Assembly (NCBI RefSeq): GCF_032062135.1 | Contig: NC_092859.1 | Location: 129,186,140-129,250,139, forward strand | DNA: 64,000 nucleotides | Reading direction: 5' to 3' | Origin: Pyxicephalus adspersus | Taxonomy: Eukaryota > Chordata > Amphibia > Anura > Pyxicephalidae | Part shown: positions 1 to 12,400 of the stretch, in pieces | How positions within the stretch are numbered: the stretch's first letter is position 1 | Layout: the number at the start of each line of letters is the position of its first letter | Made by a program: the position numbers and the translations under genes | The notes under the pieces: model-generated | Database searches by the model: none | What the model saw: the letters and a program-made list of their open reading frames with translations, nothing else | Told to the model about the DNA's origin: nothing

Positions 1-229
1 TTGATGCTAAGTATATGCTGAACATAATACAATGTTTGGAAATGTAGGTGATTAAAGGTTAGCATCAGTTTGGCTGAAGGGTTTAATTTTATTACATTTC
101 ATATATATTCTACCTGGCCAGTGTTATGACCTAGGTTGGTCAGGTCTAGGTTCTGCAATGGTATATGCCCAAATATTAAGTTACCTAACTCACTTAATAT
201 ACTGATTGATTGTTTTTCCAGCAATGGAT

Positions 230-533
230 TTTTCTCTTCTGCTATGGCATGGGAATATTATAGGATGACAATGCCAGGAGTTATTGGGCTTGGATTGTAA
301 AGGTGTGGTAGTGCAAGACATTTTCACACATGGATTGGCTACCAAAGGGTTCAGACCTTAACCTCATTAAGAACCTTTGGAACCTGCTGGAGAAGATATT
401 ACTTAGTGGTCTGACTGTTTTCTCTACAATACAAGAAATAAAGCAACTGAATGGAAATAAATTATGTGACAACACATACGATTACTTAAATGAAACAATG
501 GTTAATGTGTTCATGTGTTCATATCCAACATAA
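230..533 (+). pseudogene. Tc1/mariner transposase relic
   Basis: The segment reads HGNIIG, then with stops and frame shifts WLPKGSDLNLIKNLWNLLEK at 333-392. This matches the DWPSQSPDLNPIENLW..L block near the end of Tc1-type transposases, the region with the third catalytic acidic residue. It is short and frame-disrupted, so inactive. No flanking inverted repeats were recognised. Confidence 0.7.
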
Positions 534-559
534 TACCAGTGAGGGTGACCAGGCAGTGT

Positions 560-596
<37 letters not shown>

Positions 597-612
597 ATAT
601 ATATATATAGTA
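560..612. repeat. (TA)n microsatellite
   Basis: This is a run of TA dinucleotides with one TTTG interruption, just right of the Tc1 relic. Confidence 0.9.
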
Positions 613-1725
613 AGAATTTTATATTTTTTTTATTTTAGATCTCTACTTGCTACTGTTTTAAAACTAATAGTAACATTATCGTCCTTTTCCCATGAATTGC
701 TGACATTGTTCTAAAATGGCAACTAATGGGAGGTTGAGTTTGTCAGTATAGTCGCTGTCTGCAGGACAGCGAGCCTAATCCTAATTCTTTTCCCAGGTGT
801 GTTGGATATCCTGTCCCCTGCTATGTTCTGTAGTTTTCTCTGCTGGCTTTACATCACTACTGTGTCCTGTATTTATACAGATACCAGCAAAGAGAACCAC
901 ATACACTACCAGGTGAGTTCTACTTTGGGCCTTGCACTTAATAAGAAGTTTCTAAATAAGTACTTTTAAATCATTACAGTATTTTTATACTAAAACTAGT
1001 GCAATGTTGTTTTTAGGCTATTGGTGCTTTTAACATTTTATTGGATCTCTTTCATATTCAATAAAGTATATAAACAGAGATTATTGTATCTAGTAACTGA
1101 CAAGTTACTAATTTAATAATTTATAATGTACTACTTTGTAATTGCTTAGAGAAGTTATTATTTTTTTCAGCATAAATTCTTGCAGCCAAGGAAGTAGTGG
1201 CAGTAAAATGATAGTAACACTCAGGAGGCTCTAGGAGCTATTTGAGATTGTGAAAAATAATAATTGCTTGGGGCTCTCCAGGACACAAGAGACAGCCAAC
1301 AGACTCTGTATTAAATGAGATTGGCAGGTGAAAGCTCTAAGCAGCTTCTATCTAAGGAGAATGGAGGTCAGTAATTCATAAAATAAGAAACTTCCTTTTA
1401 CACATTGGGTATTTGTTTATTTCCAATTTTAGACATAAACCCAAACCTCTCAGCCATAAAACTAAAACCAGATTATATTTTAACCTATCAACAGGCTTTA
1501 AACCAAGATTGCTCTATCATTGCCCTACCCTATATTAAATCAAGTTATATAGGTATATCATTTGTTAGATTGAAAATGGTCCATCAAGTTCAAATAACAT
1601 AAATCAATATAAATACTCTAGAAACCTACATGTTTTAGATAGAAACCAAAATGTATGAGTGTTCAAAAAAGGGCAAAATCAACATTAAAAAGCATGGTCC
1701 CTCCTATTGTGTGATGCTTCCCCCA
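612..1725. other. AT-rich noncoding stretch, no feature recognised
   Basis: Part of the region downstream of SCG3 exon 8 (an intron if the gene continues left). The longest frame on the plus strand (1405-1602) has no recognisable motif. Confidence 0.6.
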
Positions 1726-1860
1726 CTTCCTAGATTGTAAGCTCTTCTGGTCCCCTCCTCCCCCTCTGTCACTGTCTGTATGAGTCATTTGCAACTCCTA
1801 TTTAATGTACAGTGCTGGGTAATATGTTGGTGCTATACAATTTCCGTACAATAATAATAT
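1726..1860 (+). repeat. LINE 3' tail (L2/CR1-like)
   Basis: GATTGTAAGCTCTTCTGG is followed by TTAATGTACAGTGCTGGGTA, ATATGTTGGTGCTATA and an ATAATAAT run. The same tail occurs at 43795-43935 and, diverged, at 4852-5005. It is the 3' end of a non-LTR element. Confidence 0.65.
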
Positions 1861-1959
1861 TAATGGTCTAATTGCTGCAACAGAAAAAATGTCTCCCATA
1901 AAAATATTCCACATTTGTCCTTACTGTGAATAATACCTTCCAGACGTGGAGAATTAACT

Positions 1960-2405
1960 TCTTTTCCTCTAGATGCAGAGAATCCCCCGTCCTTTGCAAT
2001 AATTCGAAAAATAGTTTTGCAGGGTATACATTTCTAGAGAGTGTTCATACAAACCCCCTACCCCTTAAATGTCTCTTCTTGTACTTGTCTCTTGTTCTCT
2101 TCAAGGGAGAATAGATTCAGTTCAGCTAATCTCTCCTCATAGCTGAGCTCCTCCATTCCTTTTATTAGTTTAGTTGCCCTTATCTGCAGTCTCTCCAATT
2201 TCCCAATTTACTTTTTATGAACTGGAGCCCAAAACTGGACGGCATATTCCAGATGTGGTCTGACCAATGCTTAGTACAGGGGCAGGATTATCTCTCCATT
2301 TCTGCAGTCTTTTCCTCTTTTAATACAAGAAAGTACCTTGCTAGCTTACAAATTACGACCTGGCATTGCATACTGTTTAAGTCGATGATCTACCAGATCT
2401 GTTAA
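1960..2405. repeat. CR1-like LINE fragment
   Basis: It contains CCAAAACTGGACGGCATATT and CCAGATGTGGTCTGACCAAT, a signature I recognise from vertebrate CR1 elements. No intact reading frame. The right edge is close to the hAT element at 2431. Confidence 0.5.
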
Positions 2406-2430
2406 CCATCTGTGAAGTATTACTTTAAAT

Positions 2431-2753
2431 CAGGGGTGCCCAACCTATGGCCTGCGGGCCACATCCGGCCTGAGCCTGGGATGGGTTTTGGCATGATGAC
2501 GTCACTCTAAAAGAAATTTCTTCCCCTTTGGCTCCCCGCCGGAGTCCGTAAATGTTAAATGGTTCAGAGTACATAAATGTTAGCTGGTGTTCAGAGACAC
2601 AACCTGCCCACCGCCCTAAGCCTGCAATCCATACGGGGGATATGGTCCGTGGCTCTGGCTCGTGCGCCCTCCCAAGTGGGGTCTTTCTCCTGACCCTGCT
2701 GGGGGGTGCACCGGCTAGAGCCACGAACCACCAACCAAAGTTGGGGACCACTG
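2431..2753. mobile_element. hAT-type MITE
   Basis: It starts CAGGGGTGCCCAACCTATGG and ends CCAAAGTTGGGGACCACTG, imperfect inverted ends of the hAT MITE type. The interior is GC-rich. Flanking octamers CTTTAAAT and GTATAGAT agree at 5 of 8 positions, compatible with an old target duplication. The overlapping reading frames on both strands are not genes. Confidence 0.65.
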
Positions 2754-4599
2754 GTATAGATGTATTATCAATCATGCCTTTTTTTCATCTACCCTATCAG
2801 ATCTACAAACCCATGAAATATACAATTTGCCATATAATTCCTGGGATATCACATGAGATTTCTTAGCCTCATATCCTACATGTTCTTTACAATCATTCTG
2901 TAAAACTAAATTAGTGCCGTCTGTGCATAAGGACATAAGCCTACTTACTTAACATTCGCTCCAATTCACTCTTTTATCTGCTCAATGCACCGTACTTCCC
3001 TTTCTCAGAGCTGCCATTGTAAAAGTCAATTTCTATTCTCTACAGATACATGAGTCTGACAGAGCATCCGATTTCAGCAAATCCTGTCCATAGACACATA
3101 GTAACACCTATAGCTTAGGCAAGCACATATAAATATTTATAAGCAGGTGCATTGTTTGCAGATCAAAGAAACCAAGGATATAAACAGGCTAGGGAAATTT
3201 ACAAGGGCATCCCAGTCTGTTATTCAGTCCTTATGACTGGCAGTTCTTGTTTACATCATAATTTTCATTTAAAACCCTGACAAGTGGAATCTGAAAGACT
3301 GTGACCTTCACAGGGTCATTCAAATATTGCTGTGAGATCAGAAAGATGCAGATCATTTCCTAATGCCATTCATAATCCATATTTCAGCTGAGAACTACAG
3401 TGTTCTTTGTATTATATTTCCCGTTACGCACGTGACATTGGATTACGTCTGTTTTTCTGTGAGTCCAATAAATCAATAGACGTCATATGTAAAGATTCTC
3501 ATCTCTGCAGTACACAATATTCATTGGCTATTTCTTCTATCAGATGTTCTCTATGCAGAATGAATAGGGTGCAATGACAAGGCCATGTGTTCCAAATATT
3601 GGCTACTTGGTAAACACAGAACATAGCGGTCTGAGATTATTTAAGTGATTTTCAAGGGAAGAAAATGTACAGAGAAACTAACTGGTAGCAAAGAGCATTC
3701 TTCAATGTGCCTGCCAATGGAAAATATCAGGATAATGGAATACATTTGTAACCACATGGACCAAAAGACCACATAGTGGATTTATTGATTAGATTTTAAC
3801 ATTTGGTGCTGATAATAAGTACATTGTATACAGATTGATACAGATCTGTGCTGGCCTGTGACACTTATTTATTTTCATTGTATTTATCACCATCAAATTA
3901 TTACATTCACCAGAGGTTTGGGTTAGTATTAAGGTTAGCGTCTAGTTAAGAGTTTTGGGTATGGGTTCAGGTTACATTTTATGTTTAGTTATTAGGCTCA
4001 GAGCTCCAGTCTCAAGCTGAATCTTTAGCATCCAACACTTTCATATTCCATCTGATGGCCCCTACATCACTACAGAATGCACGGCACAATGATCAGTTAG
4101 GCATTCGATACACCTGTATTGTGTTAGGTGCTGAAGGTTCTTTAGCTGTCATAGCTCTTAAAGACATTAAAAATTTAAATTTTGGCCTGTTAGACAGGTA
4201 AGTATTGAGTCTTCTTTAAGTTTTTGCAGGTGACATAGTCATCATGAGTTGGGTTCAGGTAACTGGTTCCTTTAGTGGTTAGATTTATGTCAAAGGTTAT
4301 TCTTTTGGGTTCAGACAAAGGTTTATTTGTAGGGCTTAGATTCTGGATAAGTAAGTCTCTATTATCTAAAACTTATTTTCTAATTTTTTTAAAAGAAAAA
4401 GGAAACACAGACCCACTGTCAGGTTTCACCAATCTAAGACTCCATTAGGAAAATTTCCCTCACTTACTGTTCTAGAGACAAGTTTTGGCTATAAATACAA
4501 TTTTTGTTCTTTGGGTGTAATAAGTGTGTGCCAACATTATACTTGCTTCAAAAGGTATTGGTGGTCAAATTAGTGTACCAAAACTTCCAGCAGAAAAAT
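2754..4599. other. Noncoding stretch, nothing recognised
   Basis: Unique-looking intronic DNA with no repeat ends or SCG3-like exon on the minus strand. Confidence 0.55.
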
Positions 4600-5005
4600 G
4601 TATTTCCCTAAAGGAACTTGTCCACTTTACCCTATTACCTCTTCCCAAGCTTGGCTCCAACTTTTCTAGAGATGCCCCCTTCTCTGTGGAACTCCAGTTT
4701 TTGTCCTAATAGGCTTGCTCCTACTTTCGACTCCTTTAGAAAATTTCTTAAAGCCCACCTTTTCAAAGTTGCCTTGCCATCTTTATCTGATTCATCCTCA
4801 CCGGTTAGCCACTATTCCAACAACATTATCTCCCATTGTGTACTTCTTTCCCCTATCTCTGATTGTAAGCTCTTTGGGCAGGGTCCTCTCCCCCTCCCGT
4901 GTCATGTTTCTACCTGTTTTGTACCCACAACCCCTATTACTTGTACAGTGCTTAATAACATGTTAGCTCTTTATAATGGTTTATAGGGTAATATTAATAA
5001 AAAAT
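4600..5005 (+). mobile_element. 5'-truncated L2-type LINE, 3' end
   Basis: The decayed C-terminus of the RT polyprotein is visible (LWNSSF, then SFRKFLKAHLFK, the usual LWNSLP...F...LK.HLF pattern). A 3' UTR follows with GATTGTAAGCTCTTTGGGCA and the tail CTTGTACAGTGCTTAATAAC up to an AATATTAATAAAA end. Confidence 0.75.
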
Positions 5006-6331
5006 GCCCTGCAACAGGTAGCTACAACTATAATGGCTTTTAATGTTTTATGAACTATATTTCAGTATGGTAGAACTATCACATTAATACTTTTGATGTT
5101 TGTAGAGAGCAGCTATTAATGATGAAAGCTGCTGTTCATTTATTCAGATCACATCAATGATAATATGTGTAAAATTATAGGTGCTCACTTGAGTAAACAA
5201 ATTATAAAGTCATATTTTATTTAATACATATGATAGCACTGTTCAAAGTAAGATCACCACCATAATCACCAAAAGCATAACTCCTTTACCAAACATAAAA
5301 TCGTATTTATATTTGAAAAACTCTCCTACAATTTCTAAGGCTCAATCAACTAAAACAGAAATGAATATTAATTAAAATGGGCATATTAGATTGACCAGTA
5401 AGACTGCACTGTCTACAATACCTTTAACTTTAGTTCAATTATACACATAAAGTACTGAAATATGATTAACACTGAAATAGTGTCAAAGAATCAAAATCAA
5501 ATACTGTATTTAAAAATGATCTTTTACAAAGTATATAATTGATGTAGTAAAGCTGCAAAGTGCAGTGATGAGATGATATCCAAAATATATCCAAGAAGCC
5601 ATTGAGCGAGACGTGTTGGGGATTTCACACAAGACTTGATATTAGTATCATGACCCTATGTTAACATGAGCTCATAAGATAGTAATTAGCATAGGAGGAC
5701 TATGTTCAGTTTTGCAATGTAAATCATTTTCCGAAGTAAAATACATTTCTTTTATAATCATTTTTGCCATAAAAAGACGTCTTTCTTCTCCCTCCTGATA
5801 CACTATATCCAAACCCTATCCGGATGATACAGAATCATAGTGTTGTAGTAGTTAGCTTGGTAAAGCACTGTGAATCACATTTTTAAACCTTACTGAAACC
5901 CATTTTCTGCTGCTTCCAGCCTATATGTAATAGCTCCAGCATTGGCTGTACATCATTGTAACAAATCAGCTTTCTGATCCTGACAACAGTGGACCATTTC
6001 TGCACAATTTCAGTATGGCCTCCTGATGTCCCCATCAGGGGTGTCAGCTGTCACCCTAAAACAAGCACCAAACTCCGAACAAGCACCCTCATGGCAGAAC
6101 AGGAATTATTTTAAAAAAATGCTGCAGGTTCAAAAGGATTGAAATCAACTTTTAAAACTACATGAAATTATAAAGTTTATATTCAGCACTAGTGATTAAG
6201 TGTAAATCTACTTTAAGTAATATTGATTTATTTTAATACAATAAAATAATTTTGCCATCCTGCATTTTTTTGTATTCTAGTTGCCGTTAGGAAACAGTCA
6301 TTGGTTTTGTAAATGTAAAAATACTGCTTAC
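5006..6331. other. SCG3 intron 8, mostly featureless
   Basis: The only recognised trace is a GAGCGAGACGTGTTGGGGAT segment near 5606, similar to a frog repeat word also seen near 15893. No coding exon of SCG3 was found here. Confidence 0.5.
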
Positions 6332-6448
6332 CCAAATAATTGACTCCTTCTTCTGGTGTAATTGTTCCGTATTTGACCATCATTTTCACAAAGTCAATAA
6401 GAGTTTTCATGATGGTTATTAATGTTTCCTTTTCTTTAGCATCATTTT
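6332..6448 (-). CDS. SCG3: SCG3 exon 8
   Basis: This 117-bp exon encodes [17 protein letters not shown], then [19 protein letters not shown] and NYL, nearly identical to human. It has a CATAG acceptor and a GTAAGC donor and ends in phase 1. The next expected exon (human ENLDEMIALQTKNKLEK) was not seen to the left of it. Confidence 0.95.
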
Positions 6449-9400
6449 CTATGGACAAAATGTGTAAATTAGGTAAATTATTCCATTAAAAAAAAATCTA
6501 AATACATTATCTAAATAATCTAAAGTCATTTGTCTATATAAATCAATGAACAGTTAAAGTAATCCTGGCATATAGGTGGCATTAGATTCCAGTGCTTAGC
6601 CTTTGCCTTTAATACCACAGCCTTCTATACACAGTGGGACATCTAATGACAAGTGGTAGCGTTCAGCAGATAGTCTAGGTCAGGGGTCAGCAAACTTTTT
6701 TGGCTTCTAGGCCATTTTAGGAGGTCAAGAAGGCATACTAGGCCGGACTATCCCTCGAGTCCGGCGCTGGTGGCTCCGCCCCCAGCGAGGAACGCCCCTG
6801 AAAGGGAATCCCTCTCCTCTGTAATGCATAATGTCCCCGGCGGCGGTATATAGGGAAGGGGGGCATAACAAGGAGGCTCAAAAGCCGTGGGTTGCCGACC
6901 CCTGCCAGCCGCGATTAGGCTAGATCAACTGGGGGGGCATTAGGCCGGAACGGACTACTGACTAGGCTGTATCTGGCCTAAAGGCCGGAGTTTGCCTACC
7001 CCTGGTCTAGGTGATTATCATATATAGCACAACCAGCAATATACACCAGTCTTCCTAGGGCAACCAATTATGGACACAGTGGCAAGTGGAAGTGTTCTGT
7101 ATGCATGTATTGCTGTTCTTTTATCCTAAGATCAGAGCCAGAGGTTATAAGCTCCCATAAACCTGCTTACTCAGGGAATGCACTCTGGAAAAATACTTTA
7201 CCTGTGGCTTCACTTCTAGTGACCTCTAAGGCCTAGGACCAGAAATCAAATGCAGGTACCCATTGTTTTGTTATTCTTTTATTTTCCAGTGGAGATTTCT
7301 ACAGTGGGGAAGGAGTCTGCCATCAAAAAATCATTATTCATCATATACCTGAATTAAGGCTCTTTATGAGTTGATAGAAGTTTGGAAAATATTGTAAATC
7401 TTCAAAGTTTTCTTCCAATGACATTCCATCTCTCCTTTCCAAATTAGACGCAGGGGTCCAGTCACTGTCACCTACATTGCTGCTCTGTTCTGAGGCTTCA
7501 TTCTCATGAGGTTCCTTAATTGCAAGAATACAATACACAATTTTTTATAATGATAGATTGTGTTTATATGTTTTTACGACTTAATATGTTTTTATGAAGA
7601 GAAGCCAAATGATGGATTTTTTATGTAAGAAAACAAATGTGGATGAGGTCTTATGTTTATTTGAACATTTTATCCTGCCCATGTAGTATAATAGCGGAAT
7701 AAAACATTCATCCCTGCAGAAAATGCCCGTGCTTTAATAAGAGTTTTATAAGAGTTAATAATTACACCTCAACAACATTACTCAGCATTGCAACTTCAAC
7801 TGATAATATAGATGTCAAATATTTGCTTTTCTGACATAATTAAATAGAGCTGCCCAGCAACAAAAATATTTTATTAATTTTTAAAAAAGGTGGCGTATGG
7901 TGTAATGAGTCATCTCCTGGCATGTATCCTCTATGGACTGCTTGGTGTAATTCATGATTGCACGTGGTGGGTATTTTTATCCTCCATGATATATTAAAAA
8001 ACAATAATCTAGGTGGCACAACAGAGACATTCCCAAATGGTACAATAGGATGCACCACAAGACTGGATGTCCCTTAGGATGGAAAGGATTAGGATTAAAC
8101 ACTTTGGCCCTGATTTATTAAAGCTCTCCAAGGCTGGAGAATATACACATACATCAGTGAAGCTGGGTGATCCAGAAAGCCTGGAATGGACTTCTTCAAA
8201 GTTATTTGCTAGCAAATATTTTGAATCCCGGACCAGATCCATACCAGGTGTGCTGGATCACCCAGCTTCACTGATGAAAGTGTATATTCTCCAGCCTTGG
8301 AGAGCTTTAATAAATCAGGCTCCTTGTAATACATTAAAACAGAAATCTGGGCAAATTTGTAACCCCTCGTCACTTTCCTTCCCCTGAGAAGTCCTCTCTC
8401 ATAAATTTAATAAACAAAAACCTCTCTTCTTCAATTACTAGCATTATCCCTTCTTTTTCTGGTGGTAGGGGGTGGGCTTACATTTTTCCAGGACTGAGCA
8501 CTGCTCATGTAATAATGTTTGACATTCAGTCCTGGATACTGTGAGTTCAGCTCATGACACCATCCCATAGGGGTATGAAAAGTAAATGGGTGAGGACTGA
8601 GGAGGTCAGGCACATGAAAAACTAAGGGAATTTTACTAATTCATTTGGGAGAGTAGGGCCTTTTTGAATTGGCGTAATGGATATACATAGATTACATCAC
8701 CTGATGCCTCCAAAAATGGAAAGGAGTAGGATTAGGTAGTTATTGTTTTTGCTAGGTTTACCCCTACTATTTTCACTTTCAGTGACGGGAAGGTTATTTC
8801 TTTAAAAGAAAGACTTTCTCAATGGGTTTAGGGAGGATTAGAGTGCATGTCTGTTCTTCAATTCGTGTCTGTTGCTGTTAAGTGTATTCCCAAAGCTTTT
8901 TGTCCTTGTGAGCTCAGGACAATAAGTGGCAGGAAATCTCCCTCACGAGGACATAAACAGTAAAGAATTACTGACATGGTGTACAACATTTCTGCATTAC
9001 TCTTGAAAAAAAAAAAAAAAAGAAAAAAAATGAAATATAAGTCTTAGATGAAAAAATCATGTGATCTGTCTTTAACTTCCTTTTGTAAAACATCATGTGA
9101 TCTTATCTATTACTTACAAAATTTACCCAAAAGGCTGATTTTCCAGTGCTTATTTTTCAGCAGTGATCCCTACTGATCTGTACCAAGGTCAGCCTTATAT
9201 GTGAGAAGTTCATACATCATTTATGGGAATGAAAAAGTATTATTTTGTGACAAAGAAATAACCTTAAGCTTTATGACCAGGGATAGTGGAATAGCAGAAC
9301 ATGGAAATTATTATAAGCCAAAATGTCTAGTTCAGTTTCCATCACCTAATTACATTCCTACCTCCTGTCCCATACTATTATATAGACATTTCCTTTAAAA

Positions 9401-12400
9401 GCGTCAGTAAATGATTATTTCCCGAGGCCACAATTTGCTCATTATTCCACATCCACCAATCAGGATAAAGAAAATTACCATTCTCCTCTCCTGGTTCTCC
9501 TTGGTGTTGACGTCTGTTCTGACTGCAGAATAATCCAGATCTTCTGATCCCTTTTCGCGATTTTTAGCCTCATTAGCAATTAGCTGTTGTAAAACAACAG
9601 CCACCTCATCTTCTAATGTGTATGCCTGGCTTTCTGTAATCTGGTAAAAAAACGACAATGGTCATTTAATTATATTTAGCTCATTACATCATACTGTTGA
9701 ATCAGCCCAACAGTAATGCTGCCAACTGCAGGGCACGCCAAGTGGACCATTTATTTTACTGTCCGTTTAGAGGAAAACTAAGTAGAGAAGAAGTATAGAA
9801 GCTGCCATGGCTGACAGTTCTTGGCTGTCATGCCGGCCCAATGGGTTCAGTATTTTCTTAGTCACTAGGATTGAAAAAGTTTTGAAGATTTGTAGTTATT
9901 CCAATCTGACTTTCCCCATTCTAATGATTATTGTTTCAGAAAGAACTGAAGATGAAGACAGCCAAACAATGTCCAAGAGGAGATCAGCATGGGAAGCTGG
10001 CTTTCTCAGCACAGGGTGCACAGAAATCAAAAAACATCATAATAACACTGTATTTTATTTGCCAGGTACGTATCAAACTCTGCCAAACTAACACCTGGCA
10101 CAAGATAATATATATTCATTTGATCTGGGACACCAAGCATTAGTCTAACGAAACAGGAAATTATTGCATTCTGAATTGTAAACAAATGTTAATACAGATA
10201 TGGTGCTGAAATGTATACAAAAAAGGAAGAAACAAATACAACTGCATCTGGTACTTCTTTCACAATGCTACTGAAGGTCATGTAATGACAACAAATTGAT
10301 AAACCATATTTATTCCCTCATCCCCCTCATATCATAGATATCTCCCTTGTATGGATCACTTTATCTTCCATAACCCACCATGCACTCATCAACTAGCCCA
10401 ACTGAATACCGCTACACTCCACCCCTGCAAGCCCTCGCAGGTTAATATAAATTATCATGAAGCACTGTTACCACCCAGTAGCCAATGGGAGTTCTCCCAG
10501 CAGTTTACAAGGATAACAGGCAGCAGGCAGCAGAGCTGTGTTGTTAATACAAACGGATAGAAACTTACTTGTAGTTAGGCAGCACTCTGCGTTAATTTAC
10601 TTTAGCCCATGGAAGTTCGGAAAGGGAGTGTTGGGGGAAGGGTGTTGCACGCACCATTGACCATTTCTCATCAATTGAGTGAATGTATTAATCAAAAAGT
10701 CAAGAATGTCTGACTTTCCAGTAGATTCATGTTAGAATTCATGATTTTATCAAACCTAATGTCTAATACAGCCATTCTAAACTAGGGTTACTTAAGATGT
10801 TACCAGGGGTTCCTTGAGTTGTTTGTGTATATTCTGATCCTGCATGGTTCTGTGTATAACACCACTTGCCAGAGCCATATTCATACTAATGATCATTTTA
10901 GCTGTCTTAAAGGTTAGCGGTCTGACCACCATTGTAGGGGACGTGCTTCACATGGACCATTATTATAAGGGGTATTTCCCAATGATCCCTGATAAATTTA
11001 TTTTGGCAGGGGTTTCCCAAGAAATGAAAAATTTTATGAGTTACTCTGGTCTAACATAACAATAACCATTGTATGGGTTCCTTAAGACATGAGGGGTTGA
11101 TTTTCTAAATGAATAAAAAAATGTTCACCCAATAGATGAAGTCAAGCTGTGTTCATTTTTATTATCCAATTACCTAAATATATTTGTGTACATTTTCTTG
11201 AACATGATTGGTATTAAAAGTGATCCTAGTTTCATGGTATGCCAAGAGGTTAATCTCTACCCTTTTAACAAATCCACCTGTAAACATGGATTATACTTTC
11301 AGCTTTAAAAATTTAGCTCTTAGTAATCTGAGCATTTTATGGATGCCGCAAGTAAAGAAAAAGCAATAACATAATGTCACAGTGACTCAAGTCATTTTTT
11401 CTGGTAAAATGTTGTGAATTGAGGCTATTTTAATAAAAATGCTGGTAGTCATCAGTGGAATTGCTGCCAATGTTTTCTCCTCCTCTATCTTAGTCATCCA
11501 GCTCATGTCCCACAAGTCAGGATAAGCATTGGCTGTCTCCTCTCCCTGCTGCCGGTAGAATTGATTTATTAAGCCTCTTGGCGTCTAATTTCTTCATTTA
11601 TTGTCTGCAGACCTGTCTGAGACGTGCTGGAGCTCCGGCTCTGTATCTTTAACTTCCTTTTATTGCAAGCACACTAACTGTAACCCAAGCATTGTCTCTA
11701 AATAATATACATTTTCCTTGATGATCAAAGGTTTTTCCTTTTTGAATTTTACTTCTAAAATGTTATTACAGTGTAAAAACATCAAATATCAATTTACACT
11801 AAAGAAATCTTACCAGTCCAACATTGCAGCCAGAATTACATTTCAAGTTATTACCGCTTAACTTCAGGAAAAGACCAGAACACACCAATAAAATAAAGAT
11901 ATGTAAATTTTTTATTTACCATTTTTATGAATTGTAATTCTGTCCAGAAAAATGAAATGCACCAATATGCTACTCTCCATTTAAAAGTGCACCAGTGTGC
12001 AGACTATGGGCATTAAACAACTTACATATTCTTAGCAATCAAAAATAGAACTCGAAAACAAGGCACCCAACCTCTCTGGTTGCTTTTGTTGAGAAATTAT
12101 TCTTTCCAATTGTGCAATTATAAGATCCTCAAGACACTAGAAATAGGTTTCAGTTAATTTGTATAAGCTTAAAAACACCTGCAAGATGTCTTAACACAAG
12201 TTCCTTGACTGCTAAATCCCATTTGGGGTTGTTGGGCAGCTTGGAGGCAGTTTCTTACATGATGGATGCCGGATTTTATCAGCTCCCCAGGACTCTCCTT
12301 TTCTCTGTGGCAATGTTTCTTAAACACACTTCCCCCAAAGTTTGCTAGGAGTTCCTTTAGTATTGGGTAATTTGTGCCTCTCAGGTCAGTTACCCCTAAT

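Noticed and set aside
1..6331. Possible SCG3 exons 9 and later
   Set aside because: No minus-strand match to the conserved LDEMIALQ or IEWLKKHDK segments was found; they are probably beyond the window.
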